In this document: piece by piece, positions 26,584 through 35,618 of the stretch
Numbering within the stretch: position 1 is the stretch's first letter
Layout of the letters: the number at the start of each line of letters is the position of its first letter
Assembly: GCF_900607225.1 (NCBI RefSeq)
Contig: NZ_LR027842.1
Location: 2,520,284-2,584,283 of the forward strand
Direction of reading: 5' to 3'
Length of the DNA stretch: 64,000 nucleotides
From: [Pseudopropionibacterium] massiliense
GTDB lineage: Bacteria; Actinomycetota; Actinomycetes; Propionibacteriales; Propionibacteriaceae
Made by a program: the position numbers and the translations under genes
Notes under the pieces: generated by a model
Database searches by the model: none
Seen by the model: only the letters and a program-made list of their open reading frames with translations
What the model was told of the DNA's origin: nothing

Positions 26584-27822
26584 TCAGGCGTGCCGCGCGA
26601 GGCGCTGCTCCAGCACGGCCCGGAACTCGCGCACGATGAGGTCGATCTCGTCCTCGGTGATCACCAGCGGGGGCGCGAACCGGAGGGTCTGGCCGTGGGT
26701 GTCCTTCACGAGAATGCCGTGATCCAGGAGATCCAGGCTCACGTCCTTGGCGGTGCCGATCGCGGGGTCGATGTCGACGCCAGCCCACAGCCCAGCACCC
26801 CGAACCGCGGTCACACCGTGGCCGACGAGGGCCTCGAGCCCGGCGTGCAGGCGCTCGCCCAGCCCGGTGGAGCGGCGCTGGTACTCGCCGGTGGCCAGCG
26901 CGTCACAGACGGCCGCCCCGATGGCGCACGCGAGGGGGTTGCCGCCGAAGGTGGAGCCGTGCTGGCCCGGTTGCAGCAGCCCGAGGATCTCGCGGTCGGC
27001 GATCACCGCTGACAGCGGCACGATGCCCGCGCCCAGCGCCTTGCCGACGGTGATGATGTCGGGGTCGATGTCCTCGGCCTGGAACCGGAACGTGGTTCCG
27101 GTGCGGCCCATGCCGGTCTGCACCTCGTCGCAGATCAGCAGGACGTTGTTCCTGCGGGTGAGTTCCCGCACCTCGCGGAGGTATCCCGCAGGCGGGACGA
27201 TGATGCCGGCCTCGCCCTGGATGGGTTCCAGCAGCACGGCGACGGTTTCGGGGGTGATGGCCTGCCGCAGGGATTCGACGTCGCCGAAGTTGGCGAGCAG
27301 GAATCCGGGGCTGTAGGGGCCGAAGTCGGCGCGCACGGTCTCGTCGTCGCTGAAGCTGATGATCGTTGTGGTGCGGCCGTGGAAGTTGCCGTGCATGGCG
27401 ATGATCTCGCCGCGGTCCTGCGGCAGCCCCTTGACCTGGTGACCCCACTTGCGGGCCACCTTGATGGCGGTCTCGACGGCCTCGGCGCCGGTGTTCATCG
27501 GCAGGACCATGTCCTTGCCCGCGAGGCGGGCCAGTTTCTGGGCGAACGGGCCGAGCCAGTCGGAGTGCGCGGCGCGGCTGGTGAGGGTGAGCCGGTCCAG
27601 TTGCCGTTTCGCGACATCGATGAAGATGGGGTTGCCGTGCCCGAAGTTGAGGGCCGAGTAGGCGGCGAGGCAGTCCAGGTAGCGGCGACCGTCCACATCC
27701 GTCAGCCACGCACCCGACGCTTCGGTGACGACGACGGGCAGCGGCGAGTAGTTGTGTGCCGCGTAGGTGTCGACGAGTTCGATGGCGGTGCGAGTGTTCT
27801 CGCTCATGGTGTGTTGGGTCAC
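26584..27822 (-). CDS. rocD: Ornithine aminotransferase
   Basis: A 412-residue PLP enzyme of class III aminotransferases that converts ornithine and 2-oxoglutarate to glutamate semialdehyde and glutamate. Diagnostic segments are the N-terminal NYSPLPVVV, the PLP-phosphate site NTGAEAVETAIK, LICDEVQTGMGRTG (PLP-ring Asp) and the Schiff-base Lys in TVGKALGAG. The GTG at 27822 is preferred because GGAAGG lies eight bases upstream; the ATG at 27807 is the alternative. An amino-acid permease gene lies 195 bases upstream on the same strand, which suggests uptake and use of ornithine or arginine. Confidence 0.93.
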   Translation of the reverse strand: MTQHTMSENTRTAIELVDTYAAHNYSPLPVVVTEASGAWLTDVDGRRYLDCLAAYSALNFGHGNPIFIDVAKRQLDRLTLTSRAAHSDWLGPFAQKLARLAGKDMVLPMNTGAEAVETAIKVARKWGHQVKGLPQDRGEIIAMHGNFHGRTTTIISFSDDETVRADFGPYSPGFLLANFGDVESLRQAITPETVAVLLEPIQGEAGIIVPPAGYLREVRELTRRNNVLLICDEVQTGMGRTGTTFRFQAEDIDPDIITVGKALGAGIVPLSAVIADREILGLLQPGQHGSTFGGNPLACAIGAAVCDALATGEYQRRSTGLGERLHAGLEALVGHGVTAVRGAGLWAGVDIDPAIGTAKDVSLDLLDHGILVKDTHGQTLRFAPPLVITEDEIDLIVREFRAVLEQRLARHA

Positions 27823-28017
27823 AACAGTGCCTTCCGGGATTGGTTGCCGGGCATGGGTGACGTCCCGGCCGGGTTGTTCTGCTCGAAGCGCATCGGGGCG
27901 CTGAGCATCGTGCGAGTCGTTCGAGGACGAAACGCTACCACCAAAGAGGTCAGGCATCTTCGGGGCCGGGGCACCAGGGCCGCTGCTCGGCATCCCCCCA
28001 GGGCCCGCGGATCTTCT

Positions 28018-29400
28018 TCACATCCCGTTGCCCGCGGCTGGTTCGCTCTCCGGGCCGGAAACACCCGCGCGTTTGGCGAGCCAGCCACCGACCGCCGCGA
28101 GCAGGGCCGTCAGCGCGAAGGTGCTGGAGAGCTGCACCGCGATCTCGGGCACCGTGAACCCGAGCGCGACCACCGCGGCCACCGCGACCAGCGTCGCCCA
28201 GGACAGGGCGACCGGAAAACCCTTGGGCGAGGGATTGCCGTCGCGGGCGGCGCGACGGCGCAGCGCCAGGTGCGAGGCGATGATCCCCAGCCAGATGACG
28301 ATCATGGTCGAGCCGACCATGTTCAGCAGGAAACTCAGCACCTCCTCGGCCCAGAAGTAGTTCAGCGCCGCCGCGACGAACCCGAGGAACGAGGTGGCCA
28401 GCACGGCTGCCACGGGCACGCCACGAGCGTTCGTGCCGCGCATCACTGCGGGCCCCATGCGTCGCTCGGCGAGCGAGAAGATCATGCGCGACCCGCCGTA
28501 GAGATTCGCGTTGAGCGAGGACAGCAGCGCGACGACGACCACGGTCCCGATCATCGCCGCGACGGCGGGCAGTCCCGCCGCGTTCAGGACCGCGACGAAG
28601 GGCGCGTCCTTGAGGGAGGGGTCGTTCCAGGGCAGGGCCAGGAGCATGATCGTCACAGCACCCATGTAGAAGATGAGAATGCGCCACAGGATCGTGTTGA
28701 CGGCCTTCCTGATGCTGCGTTCCGGGTCGGCGGTCTCGGCGGCGGCCACCGCGACTATCTCCACGCCCCCGAAGGCGAAGATCACGACCAGCAGCGCCGA
28801 TGCGACTCCCTTGATTCCGTGGGGCATGAAGTCGCTTCCCAGCAGGTTCCCCCACCCGGGTGAGGCGGCGGGGGTGAACCCCAGCAGGAAAGCCGCCCCG
28901 AGCACCAGGAAAACCACCACGAAGGTGATCTTGATCAGCGAGAACCAGAACTCGAATTCACCGAAGCTCCCCACCTTGACCAGGTTGATTCCCGTGAAGA
29001 CCACCATGATGATCAGCGCGAAACCCCACTGCGGGAAACCGGGGATGAGTGTGCTCAGATAGCGTGCCGCCGCGGTTGCCTCGGTTGCCACCACCAGTCC
29101 CATCTCGATCCACCACAGCCAGCCGATCGCGAATCCGGCGGCGGGTCCGAGGGCCTTGTCCGCGTAGTAGGAGAACGCCCCCGGGTTCGGGTCGTCCGCC
29201 ACCATCTCGCCGAGCATGCGCATCACGGCAAGGACGATTGCCCCGGAGATGACATAGGACAGCAGCACCGCGGGTCCCGCCGTCGCTATACCCGCGCCGG
29301 AGCCCACGAACAGCCCGGCTCCGATGGCGGAGCCGAGACTCATCATCACGAGGTGACGGGGTTTCATCGCGACCTTCAGGTCGCCTGCCGGAGAGGACAT
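28018..29400 (-). CDS. APC-family amino-acid permease
   Basis: A 460-residue transporter with about 12 helices. MSLGSAIGAGLFVGSGAGI is the unwound first helix that binds the substrate backbone in amino-acid/polyamine/organocation carriers, and GEMVADDPNPGAFSYYADKA is the next family landmark (AAT subfamily, as in GabP, AroP, ProY). AGGAGG precedes the ATG. It is upstream of rocD on the same strand; ornithine, arginine or GABA are possible substrates, not decided by sequence. Confidence 0.9.
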   Translation of the reverse strand: MSSPAGDLKVAMKPRHLVMMSLGSAIGAGLFVGSGAGIATAGPAVLLSYVISGAIVLAVMRMLGEMVADDPNPGAFSYYADKALGPAAGFAIGWLWWIEMGLVVATEATAAARYLSTLIPGFPQWGFALIIMVVFTGINLVKVGSFGEFEFWFSLIKITFVVVFLVLGAAFLLGFTPAASPGWGNLLGSDFMPHGIKGVASALLVVIFAFGGVEIVAVAAAETADPERSIRKAVNTILWRILIFYMGAVTIMLLALPWNDPSLKDAPFVAVLNAAGLPAVAAMIGTVVVVALLSSLNANLYGGSRMIFSLAERRMGPAVMRGTNARGVPVAAVLATSFLGFVAAALNYFWAEEVLSFLLNMVGSTMIVIWLGIIASHLALRRRAARDGNPSPKGFPVALSWATLVAVAAVVALGFTVPEIAVQLSSTFALTALLAAVGGWLAKRAGVSGPESEPAAGNGM

Positions 29401-29587
29401 CGGGGCTTCCTCCTACATCTTCTGCGTCGCCTTCATGAGTCGCGTGAACAACGCGGCTCACTATGTCACATCCGGGACGCCGGACGGTCGGCCTCATCTG
29501 CGGTGAGACCTGACCGCGTCACGAGACCCCGGTCCGGCATTTCCCCCAAGCGGTATCCTCCGTTCGGCCGTCACAACTGGAGGAACC

Positions 29588-30724
29588 TTGCAGGACTGGG
29601 TGAACAATGGTCTGCTCGCCGCAATCATCGGAGCCGTGGCGTTCGCGGCGCTGTTCCTGCCAGGCTTGGTCTGGCAGTACCGCCGCTTCGGTCGGTTGAG
29701 TTTCGCCCGTCTGCTCGGGCTCGCGGCAGTGTGTCTCTACGCCGCCGCGCTGCTCACCTACACCCTCCTGCCGCTGCCGGAGCGTTCCGTCGAGTGGTGC
29801 CAGCTCCACGCCCGCGGGATGAACCTGCGGCCGTTCGCTTTCATCGACGACATCCGGGAGGCCGCGCCGGGGCGTTCGCTGCGGGGGCTGTTGACCAGCT
29901 TCGCGGTGTTGCAGGTGGCCTTCAACGTGGTGCTGTTCGTACCGTTCGGGGTCATCCTGCGCCGCTACTTCAACCGCTCCGTTCTCGTCACGACCCTCCT
30001 GGGGGCGGCCACCAGCCTCCTCATTGAACTGACCCAGCTCACCGGTTTGTGGTTCATCTATCCCTGCGCCTTCCGGGCCGCCGATGTGGATGACCTCATG
30101 ACCAACACCCTCGGCACCATCCTGGGAGCGGTCCTGGCCCCGGTGTTGCTGTGGTGGATGCCGCGCGCCCACCAGCTGGTGCAGGACAGGCTGACGCCGC
30201 GCCCGGTGACGATGTGGCGACGCTGGATAGGCATGCTGATCGACGCCATTCTCATGGCCCTGGTGGCCGGAACCACCGCGGTGGGCCTCCGCGTGGCGAC
30301 GTTGCTGTTCCTGGGGGACGTTTCTGAGGAGTGGACCCTATTGATCGCTCCCGCGGCCATTGTGCTGGCGACCATCGCGGTGTTCGTGTGGCCCGCCTGG
30401 AATCATCTCGCCGCCTCCGTCGGGCAGACCGTGGTGTGGCTCACCCCGAAGTGGCGCAATGCGGACGGCACCCTGCACGACGGTTCCCGTCTCCGCAGGG
30501 TTGTCAGGTCGCTGGTGGTACCCGCATCGTGGTTGATCCCGATGTTCCTGGCCCCCTTCGGCACATCCTCGCCCTTCATCTGGTTGCTGCCCCTGGTGGT
30601 GCCGCTGTCCCTGGTCATGGTTCCGTTCACCCGCACCCACCGCAGCCTGTCCGGCTGGTTGACCGGCGCGCAGATGGTCGACATCCGGGCGGAAGAAACC
30701 GACAAGGCCCTCCCCGTCCACTGA
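29588..30724 (+). CDS. VanZ-domain and RDD-domain membrane protein
   Basis: A 378-residue membrane protein. The first ~200 residues match VanZ (TYTLLPLP, NVVLFVPFG, SLLIELTQ, DVDDLMTNTLG), a family linked to low-level teicoplanin resistance. The second half begins WRRWIGMLIDAILMAL, typical of RDD domains, and adds about four helices. The TTG at 29588 is the start because GGAGG lies directly before it. It is a monocistronic gene, divergent from the permease. Confidence 0.85.
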   Translation: MQDWVNNGLLAAIIGAVAFAALFLPGLVWQYRRFGRLSFARLLGLAAVCLYAAALLTYTLLPLPERSVEWCQLHARGMNLRPFAFIDDIREAAPGRSLRGLLTSFAVLQVAFNVVLFVPFGVILRRYFNRSVLVTTLLGAATSLLIELTQLTGLWFIYPCAFRAADVDDLMTNTLGTILGAVLAPVLLWWMPRAHQLVQDRLTPRPVTMWRRWIGMLIDAILMALVAGTTAVGLRVATLLFLGDVSEEWTLLIAPAAIVLATIAVFVWPAWNHLAASVGQTVVWLTPKWRNADGTLHDGSRLRRVVRSLVVPASWLIPMFLAPFGTSSPFIWLLPLVVPLSLVMVPFTRTHRSLSGWLTGAQMVDIRAEETDKALPVH

Positions 30725-30746
30725 ACGTCCCTGCCGGGGCGTTTCA

Positions 30747-30821
30747 CCCGGTTGCGCAGCGCTCAATGCCCAAAAACCGTCCGAAACAGCCCGAAACGGC
30801 GTTGAGTGCTGCGTAACCGGG
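30747..30821. repeat. Large hairpin repeat, copy 1 (24-bp arms)
   Basis: Arms at 30747-30770 and 30798-30821 pair at 21 of 24 positions around a 27-base loop. The arm core CGCAGCxCTCAA is shared with the hairpin at 62309-62378, so these are copies of one dispersed element. Confidence 0.75.
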
Positions 30822-31015
30822 TTCTTGCTCGCCCATCCGGTCCTCAGCTGTCATCCGAACCGGCGAGCGACGTGCGGGCCGGATACCATGAGGCGCGAAA
30901 CAGGTTGTGAACAGAGCAATTGATGCTTCACCAAAGATTCGTTGAAGCTTCAAAACACCCCCGTGGATCCAGAGAGCCCACAGCAGCCCATCCGTCAAAC
31001 CGAAGAGGAGCCAGC

Positions 31016-32368
31016 ATGAAAGCGGTCACCCACTCCCCCAACGCCGCGGCGAGACCCGCCTCTAGGTGGCGACTTCGCGGGGCCGCCGCCCTGATGGGTG
31101 CCGTCCTGCTGACCACGTCCTGCTGGGGCACAGGATCCGAGACACCGTCGTCGGCCCCCACGATCCCATCATCGCCCGAGTCCTCTCCGCCGCCGACTCC
31201 CCCGGCCCGGCTCACAACCGCCTGGGAGGTCACGGTTACCGGATCCGGTCCCCTCATCGGGGCCCACGAGGGCCTGGTGGTCGCTCCGGACCTCGCCACG
31301 GGCGGCAGCAAACTGAGAATGCTCAACTGGGCCGACGGATCCGAGGTGTGGTCGGTCGACATCTCCGGCGACCTCGCCGGTTTCGACATACTCAGGAAGG
31401 TACCCGATACGCCGCCCGGGCAGGTGGCGTTGTGGGCCAAAGCTTCCCGGCGGAGATCCCTCTTCGTCTACAGCACCGCCGATGGCAGCCTCATCGGCCG
31501 GCTCGACGAGAAACCCGAGCGCTACCTGGCCATGGCCGCATCGGGCGCGATCTACGAGATGGACACGTCCAACGAGGGTACGGTCCGAATCAGCCGCGCA
31601 TCTTCCGTCAAGGAGGCACACACCAAGCAGTGGTCCTTCGACCTGCCTGAGGAGGACCGGGAATGGTTCTGGGTGAGGGAACACGACGGCGTGACCGATT
31701 TCTGCGTCGACGGACAGGCCGGCCCCGTCCACGAGTACGCCTGCTATCTGAGCGTTCACACCGACGACGGCAGCCCAGTGGTGAAGGACGGGGTGCGGTA
31801 CCGCTCGGCCTGGGTGGGCAACGTCTTGGCAGGCCGGAAGAACGATGGGCCGTTGAAGGGTTTCGACCAGCAGGGTAAGAAGCTGTGGACGGTCGAGGTC
31901 GAGGACGGCTACCCGTTGGGCTGGGGAGACGACCTCATATACGTCACGGAGGGCACGCATCAAAGCTTCGTGGGTCTGGACCCGGCGACGGGGAAAGAGC
32001 TCTGGCGCAGGGACAGGGACGGAGGTCCCTGGCTCACTCCGGTCTTCGACAGGACCCCCTCCCCTCAGGACGGCCCCCTGAGCGTCATGGTTCTGGACCC
32101 CTCCATACAGACGGGGGTGTTGGACTCCAAGACCGGGCAGGTCGACCTCGTGGACCATCAGATCACCGAAATCCGCGAGGTTTTCCCACCCATCGGGGGT
32201 GCCCTGCTGATCTCGACGGGCACTAGCGATGTCTCTGCCTGGTTTGTCCTGTATCCCGGGAAACCGGGCACCCTGTGGGATGACGTCCTGAAGAACTACG
32301 ACACCTACGACACGCTCGACGGCCGCTTCGTGGCCTCCAAGGGAGACCGGATCGCCCTGCTCGCGTGA
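31016..32368 (+). CDS. PQQ-repeat beta-propeller lipoprotein
   Basis: A 450-residue lipoprotein. A hydrophobic signal (LMGAVLLTTSC) ends in Cys, followed by a Pro/Ser linker. The rest shows propeller-like strands with PQQ-type motifs (LNWADGSEVWSVDISG, GLDPATGKELWRRD, LDSKTGQVDLVD). Such proteins bind partners or ligands on the outer face of the membrane; no catalytic residues are evident. GAGGAG precedes the ATG at 31016. Unknown partner; it stands alone. Confidence 0.8.
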   Translation: MKAVTHSPNAAARPASRWRLRGAAALMGAVLLTTSCWGTGSETPSSAPTIPSSPESSPPPTPPARLTTAWEVTVTGSGPLIGAHEGLVVAPDLATGGSKLRMLNWADGSEVWSVDISGDLAGFDILRKVPDTPPGQVALWAKASRRRSLFVYSTADGSLIGRLDEKPERYLAMAASGAIYEMDTSNEGTVRISRASSVKEAHTKQWSFDLPEEDREWFWVREHDGVTDFCVDGQAGPVHEYACYLSVHTDDGSPVVKDGVRYRSAWVGNVLAGRKNDGPLKGFDQQGKKLWTVEVEDGYPLGWGDDLIYVTEGTHQSFVGLDPATGKELWRRDRDGGPWLTPVFDRTPSPQDGPLSVMVLDPSIQTGVLDSKTGQVDLVDHQITEIREVFPPIGGALLISTGTSDVSAWFVLYPGKPGTLWDDVLKNYDTYDTLDGRFVASKGDRIALLA

Positions 32369-32378
32369 CGGCGTGGCG

Positions 32379-32432
32379 GCCCCGGCTGTCCGCGTCCTCG
32401 CGCCGGCTCCGGGGCCTGTTCACAGCCGGGGC
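32379..32432. terminator. Inverted repeat between convergent genes
   Basis: GCCCCGGCTGT (32379-32389) and ACAGCCGGGGC (32422-32432) form a perfect 11-bp stem with a 32-base loop, between the lipoprotein gene and the alcohol dehydrogenase gene. Confidence 0.45.
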
Positions 32433-32476
32433 GTCAGTTGATGCCCTGCCCGGGATCTCCGGTGGGTCGCGGGGTC

Positions 32477-33523
32477 TCACCCCGCCGCGGGCATGACCGC
32501 GACCTTGAGTCCGTCGCGTCGCGCCACCGCAGTGACGGCGGCTTCCAGTTCGGCGAGCGGGAACCGGTGGGTGACGAGCCTCCCCACGTCGAGGGCCCCG
32601 CTGGACAGCAGCTCCACGGCCCGTCTCACGTCCGCCCGCCTGGCGTTGGATCCACCCGTGACGGCGAGTTCGCGGTAATGGATGAGGTTCGGATCGATGC
32701 TGGCGGTCTTCCCCTTCGGGAAACCCGCGAAGTAGTTGACGCGACCGCCGATCGCAGCCAGTTCGAGGGCCTGGTTCGCCAAGGTGAGATCACCCACGGC
32801 GACGATGACAACGTCGGCTCCCCTGCCGTTTGTGCGTTCGCGCACCTCGGCCGTCAGGGCCTCCCCGGTGAGGGCGACAGCGCAGGTCGCGCCGAAGTCC
32901 GTCGCGGCGGCAAGCCTGCCCTCCCGGCCGGCCGCCAGGATCGTCGTCGCGCCGGCCAGTTTCGCCAAGGCGATGTGGAGCAGGCCGATCGGCCCGGTTC
33001 CCAGCACCACCACGCTCTCCCCCGGCGCCACGGCCACCTGCCCCGCCCCGTTGAGGCAGCACGAGACGGGCTCGGCCAGGGCCAGCGTGGTTGCGGGGAT
33101 CTCCTTCTCCAGCACCACGAGGTTGCCGTGGTCCATCGCGATCCTGGGCACGAGGAGGTATTCGGCCAGCCCGCCGTCGAGTTCGTAGCCGAACAGCACG
33201 AGGTTCTCGCACAGCTGTTCCCGGCCCGACAGGCAGGCCCGGCACCGCTGGCAGCTCACCACGATCGAGCAGGTCACCTGCGCCCCGACGGGCACACCGT
33301 CGACGCCCCGGCCCACGGCCGCGACACGTCCCGCGAACTCGTGGCCGAGGATCACCCCCGGCCGGACCCCGGCCGTCTTGGCCCCGGAGATGATCCGCAG
33401 GTCCGTGCCGCAGATGGTGTTGGCCTCGATCCTCACGAGCACCTCGCCCGGCCCGGGTTCGGGGACGGGCACCTGCTTCAGCCTCAACTTGCCGACCTCC
33501 TCCAGCACAGCCGCTCGCATCAT
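32477..33523 (-). CDS. Zinc-dependent alcohol/polyol dehydrogenase (MDR family)
   Basis: A 348-residue medium-chain dehydrogenase. Catalytic zinc ligands are in ANTICGTDL and LGHEFAG. The structural zinc site has CQRCRACLSGREQLC. The Rossmann motif is VVLGTGPIGLLHIAL. The pattern fits sorbitol/threonine/butanediol dehydrogenases; the exact polyol is unknown. The transcript looks leaderless, with TAGGCT six bases before the ATG. It is divergent from the dihydroxyacetone-kinase gene, so a polyol (ADH) plus triose (kinase) route is possible. Confidence 0.9.
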   Translation of the reverse strand: MMRAAVLEEVGKLRLKQVPVPEPGPGEVLVRIEANTICGTDLRIISGAKTAGVRPGVILGHEFAGRVAAVGRGVDGVPVGAQVTCSIVVSCQRCRACLSGREQLCENLVLFGYELDGGLAEYLLVPRIAMDHGNLVVLEKEIPATTLALAEPVSCCLNGAGQVAVAPGESVVVLGTGPIGLLHIALAKLAGATTILAAGREGRLAAATDFGATCAVALTGEALTAEVRERTNGRGADVVIVAVGDLTLANQALELAAIGGRVNYFAGFPKGKTASIDPNLIHYRELAVTGGSNARRADVRRAVELLSSGALDVGRLVTHRFPLAELEAAVTAVARRDGLKVAVMPAAG

Positions 33524-33529
33524 GGGGCA

Positions 33530-33535
33530 AGCCTA
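33530..33535 (-). promoter_or_regulatory. -10 box of a leaderless promoter
   Basis: TAGGCT on the minus strand lies six bases before the ATG at 33523, the same arrangement as gpmA. Confidence 0.45.
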
Positions 33536-33603
33536 GGGGTCAGGGGCCCCGCAACAGGGGTTTACGCGGGGTTAAACTGGGCTCGGGTTCGCCGAGAACC
33601 CGT

Positions 33604-33652
33604 GTTGGTTGGGCCGACTCGCGAGCACCAGCGAACGTGTCGGGCCGAAACC
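33604..33652. repeat. REP-like element, locus 1 (variant B)
   Basis: GTTGGTTGGGCCGA at one end and GGGCCGAAACC at the other flank a GCGAGCACCAGCGA core. It matches the unit at about 45528-45577 and lies directly upstream of the kinase gene. Confidence 0.6.
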
Positions 33653-33678
33653 TCTGGCCAGCAATCGAAAGGCACGCA

Positions 33679-35379
33679 GTGACGCGACTGACAAACGATC
33701 CCGCTGATTTTCCCGCCGAGGCCCTCAAAGGTTTCATCGCGGCCAACAAACGCTACGTGAAACCCGTCTACGGGGGCGTGGCGCGTTCCACCTTCACTCC
33801 TGCCGGGAAGGTCGCGGTCGTGTATGGCGGTGGTTCCGGGCACTACCCGGCCTTCGCGGGCTGGGTTGGCCACGGGTTCGCTGACGGCGCGGTGTGCGGC
33901 AACATCTTCAGTTCCCCCTCGGCCGCCCAGGCCTATTCGGTGCTGAAGGCGGTTCATCGCGGGGCCGGGGTGTTGATGGGGTTCGGCAACTACGCCGGCG
34001 ACGTGCTGCACTTCGGGCAGGCCATTGAACGGCTTCGCGCCGAGGGCATCGAGGCCGACACCTTGGTGGTCACCGACGACATCGCCTCTGGGGATGCCGC
34101 CGAGCCGGAGAAGCGGCGGGGAATCGCAGGGGATTTCCCGGTCTTCAAGATCACGAGCGCGGCGGCCGAGGCCGGGCTCGGGTTCGACGAGGTCAAGCGG
34201 GTGTTCGCCCGGGCCAACGCGGCCACCCGCAGTTTCGGGGTTGCCTTCGCCGGCTGCACACTGCCCGGCGCGAAGGGACCGTTGTTCACCGTACCCGCGG
34301 GTCGCATGGGGATCGGGCTCGGCATCCACGGTGAACCGGGGGTCGCCGAGGCCGGCCTGGGCAGCGCCGACGACGTGGCCCGCACTCTCGTCGATGGCTT
34401 GTTGGCGGATCGTCCCGCAGGAGCCGGGAACCGGGTGGTGGCCATCGTCAACGGACTCGGATCAAGCAAGTACGAGGAACTGTTCGTGGTGACGGCCTGC
34501 GTCGTGGCCCGGCTGGAGGCCGCCGGGCTCGAATGCGCCGACGTCGAGGCCGGCGAGTTCGTCACCTCCCTGGACATGGCGGGGGTGTCGTTGACCCTGG
34601 TGTGGGTGGACGACGAGCTGCTCGGCTACTGGGATGCGCCGTGCGATGCCCCGGCGTACCGGAAGGGATCGGTGGGTTCGGTCGAGCGCGACGACGCCGC
34701 ACTCAGCCAGGCCGCCGCCCCCGTGGAGGTGACCACCCCGGGCAGTACCGCATCCCGGGAGGCGGCCGAGGTCGCGGCCGGTTTGCTCGACGATGTCGCC
34801 GAGATGCTGGCTCGGGCGCAGGAAGAGCTGGGGGCGCTGGATTCGGTGGCGGGGGACGGCGATCACGGGATCGGCATGGCCAACGGGTCGAAGGCGGCGG
34901 CCGGGGCGGCACACGCCGCCGTATCGGCCGGCGGGGGACTCAGGACGACGCTGACCGCCGCCGGGGATGCCTGGTCCAACCGGGCCGGCGGCACTTCCGG
35001 GGCGCTGTGGGGCGCGTTGCTCACGGCGTTGGGCAGCGCGCTGGGTGACGAGAAAACCCCTAGCAGCGACGATATCGCTGCAGCACTCCAGGCCGCCCTG
35101 TCCGCCGTGCAGCGCCTGGGCGGGGCCGAGGTGGGCGACAAAACCCTCGTCGACGCGCTCTCCCCGTTCGTCGCGGCATTCGTGGCCACCGACGGCGACC
35201 TGGCCGCGAAGTCCGCGGCCGCCGTCGTCGCAGCCGAGGCCGGGACCGAATCCACCCGGGCACTGGTCGCCCGGCTGGGCAGGGCCCGCCCGCTGGGTGA
35301 GAAATCCGTCGGCACCCCCGATCCCGGTGCGGTGTCACTGACGAAGGTGGTGGCCCTCCTGAACAGTCGGCTGAATTAG
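33679..35379 (+). CDS. Dihydroxyacetone kinase, DhaK-DhaL fusion
   Basis: A 566-residue ATP-dependent kinase. The DhaK half (residues 1-330) has the substrate pocket GGGSGHYPAF (about 50-59) and the substrate-binding His in GIHGEPG (about 215). After a short linker, the DhaL half has GDGDHGIGM (about 392), whose Asp residues bind Mg-ATP. Fused two-domain forms are typical of ATP-dependent rather than PTS-dependent enzymes. Related fused kinases also act on erythrulose or other ketoses, so the substrate is not certain. The GTG at 33679 follows GAAAGG. An REP-like repeat lies in the upstream region. Confidence 0.92.
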   Translation: MTRLTNDPADFPAEALKGFIAANKRYVKPVYGGVARSTFTPAGKVAVVYGGGSGHYPAFAGWVGHGFADGAVCGNIFSSPSAAQAYSVLKAVHRGAGVLMGFGNYAGDVLHFGQAIERLRAEGIEADTLVVTDDIASGDAAEPEKRRGIAGDFPVFKITSAAAEAGLGFDEVKRVFARANAATRSFGVAFAGCTLPGAKGPLFTVPAGRMGIGLGIHGEPGVAEAGLGSADDVARTLVDGLLADRPAGAGNRVVAIVNGLGSSKYEELFVVTACVVARLEAAGLECADVEAGEFVTSLDMAGVSLTLVWVDDELLGYWDAPCDAPAYRKGSVGSVERDDAALSQAAAPVEVTTPGSTASREAAEVAAGLLDDVAEMLARAQEELGALDSVAGDGDHGIGMANGSKAAAGAAHAAVSAGGGLRTTLTAAGDAWSNRAGGTSGALWGALLTALGSALGDEKTPSSDDIAAALQAALSAVQRLGGAEVGDKTLVDALSPFVAAFVATDGDLAAKSAAAVVAAEAGTESTRALVARLGRARPLGEKSVGTPDPGAVSLTKVVALLNSRLN

Positions 35380-35418
35380 AGATTGAGCCCGAGGCCTGCC
35401 AGTCCGCAAAGCTTCCCT

Positions 35419-35468
35419 GAAGCTGGTTGAGCCGGACCGCGACGAAGGAGCGGTCCGTGTCGAAACCA
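35419..35468. repeat. REP-like element, locus 2 (variant A)
   Basis: AAGCTGGTTGAGCC, a hairpin core GGACCGC-N9-GCGGTCC, and GTGTCGAAACCA. A second hairpin (CTGCTCGC-TGA-GCGAGCAG, 35535-35553) follows in the same gap. The same family is found at 33604, 45418, 59184 and 61757. Confidence 0.75.
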
Positions 35469-35618
35469 CCCGGCAGCCGCACAACAGAGCCCGTTGTAAT
35501 TCCCCGGACGTGACCGCCGAGGGTTCGAGGTGGTCTGCTCGCTGAGCGAGCAGGCCGGCTCGACCGGCTTCCACATGCATCTTCCGCGGCTTCTCCGCCA
35601 CCCACACGTCGCCGAGAA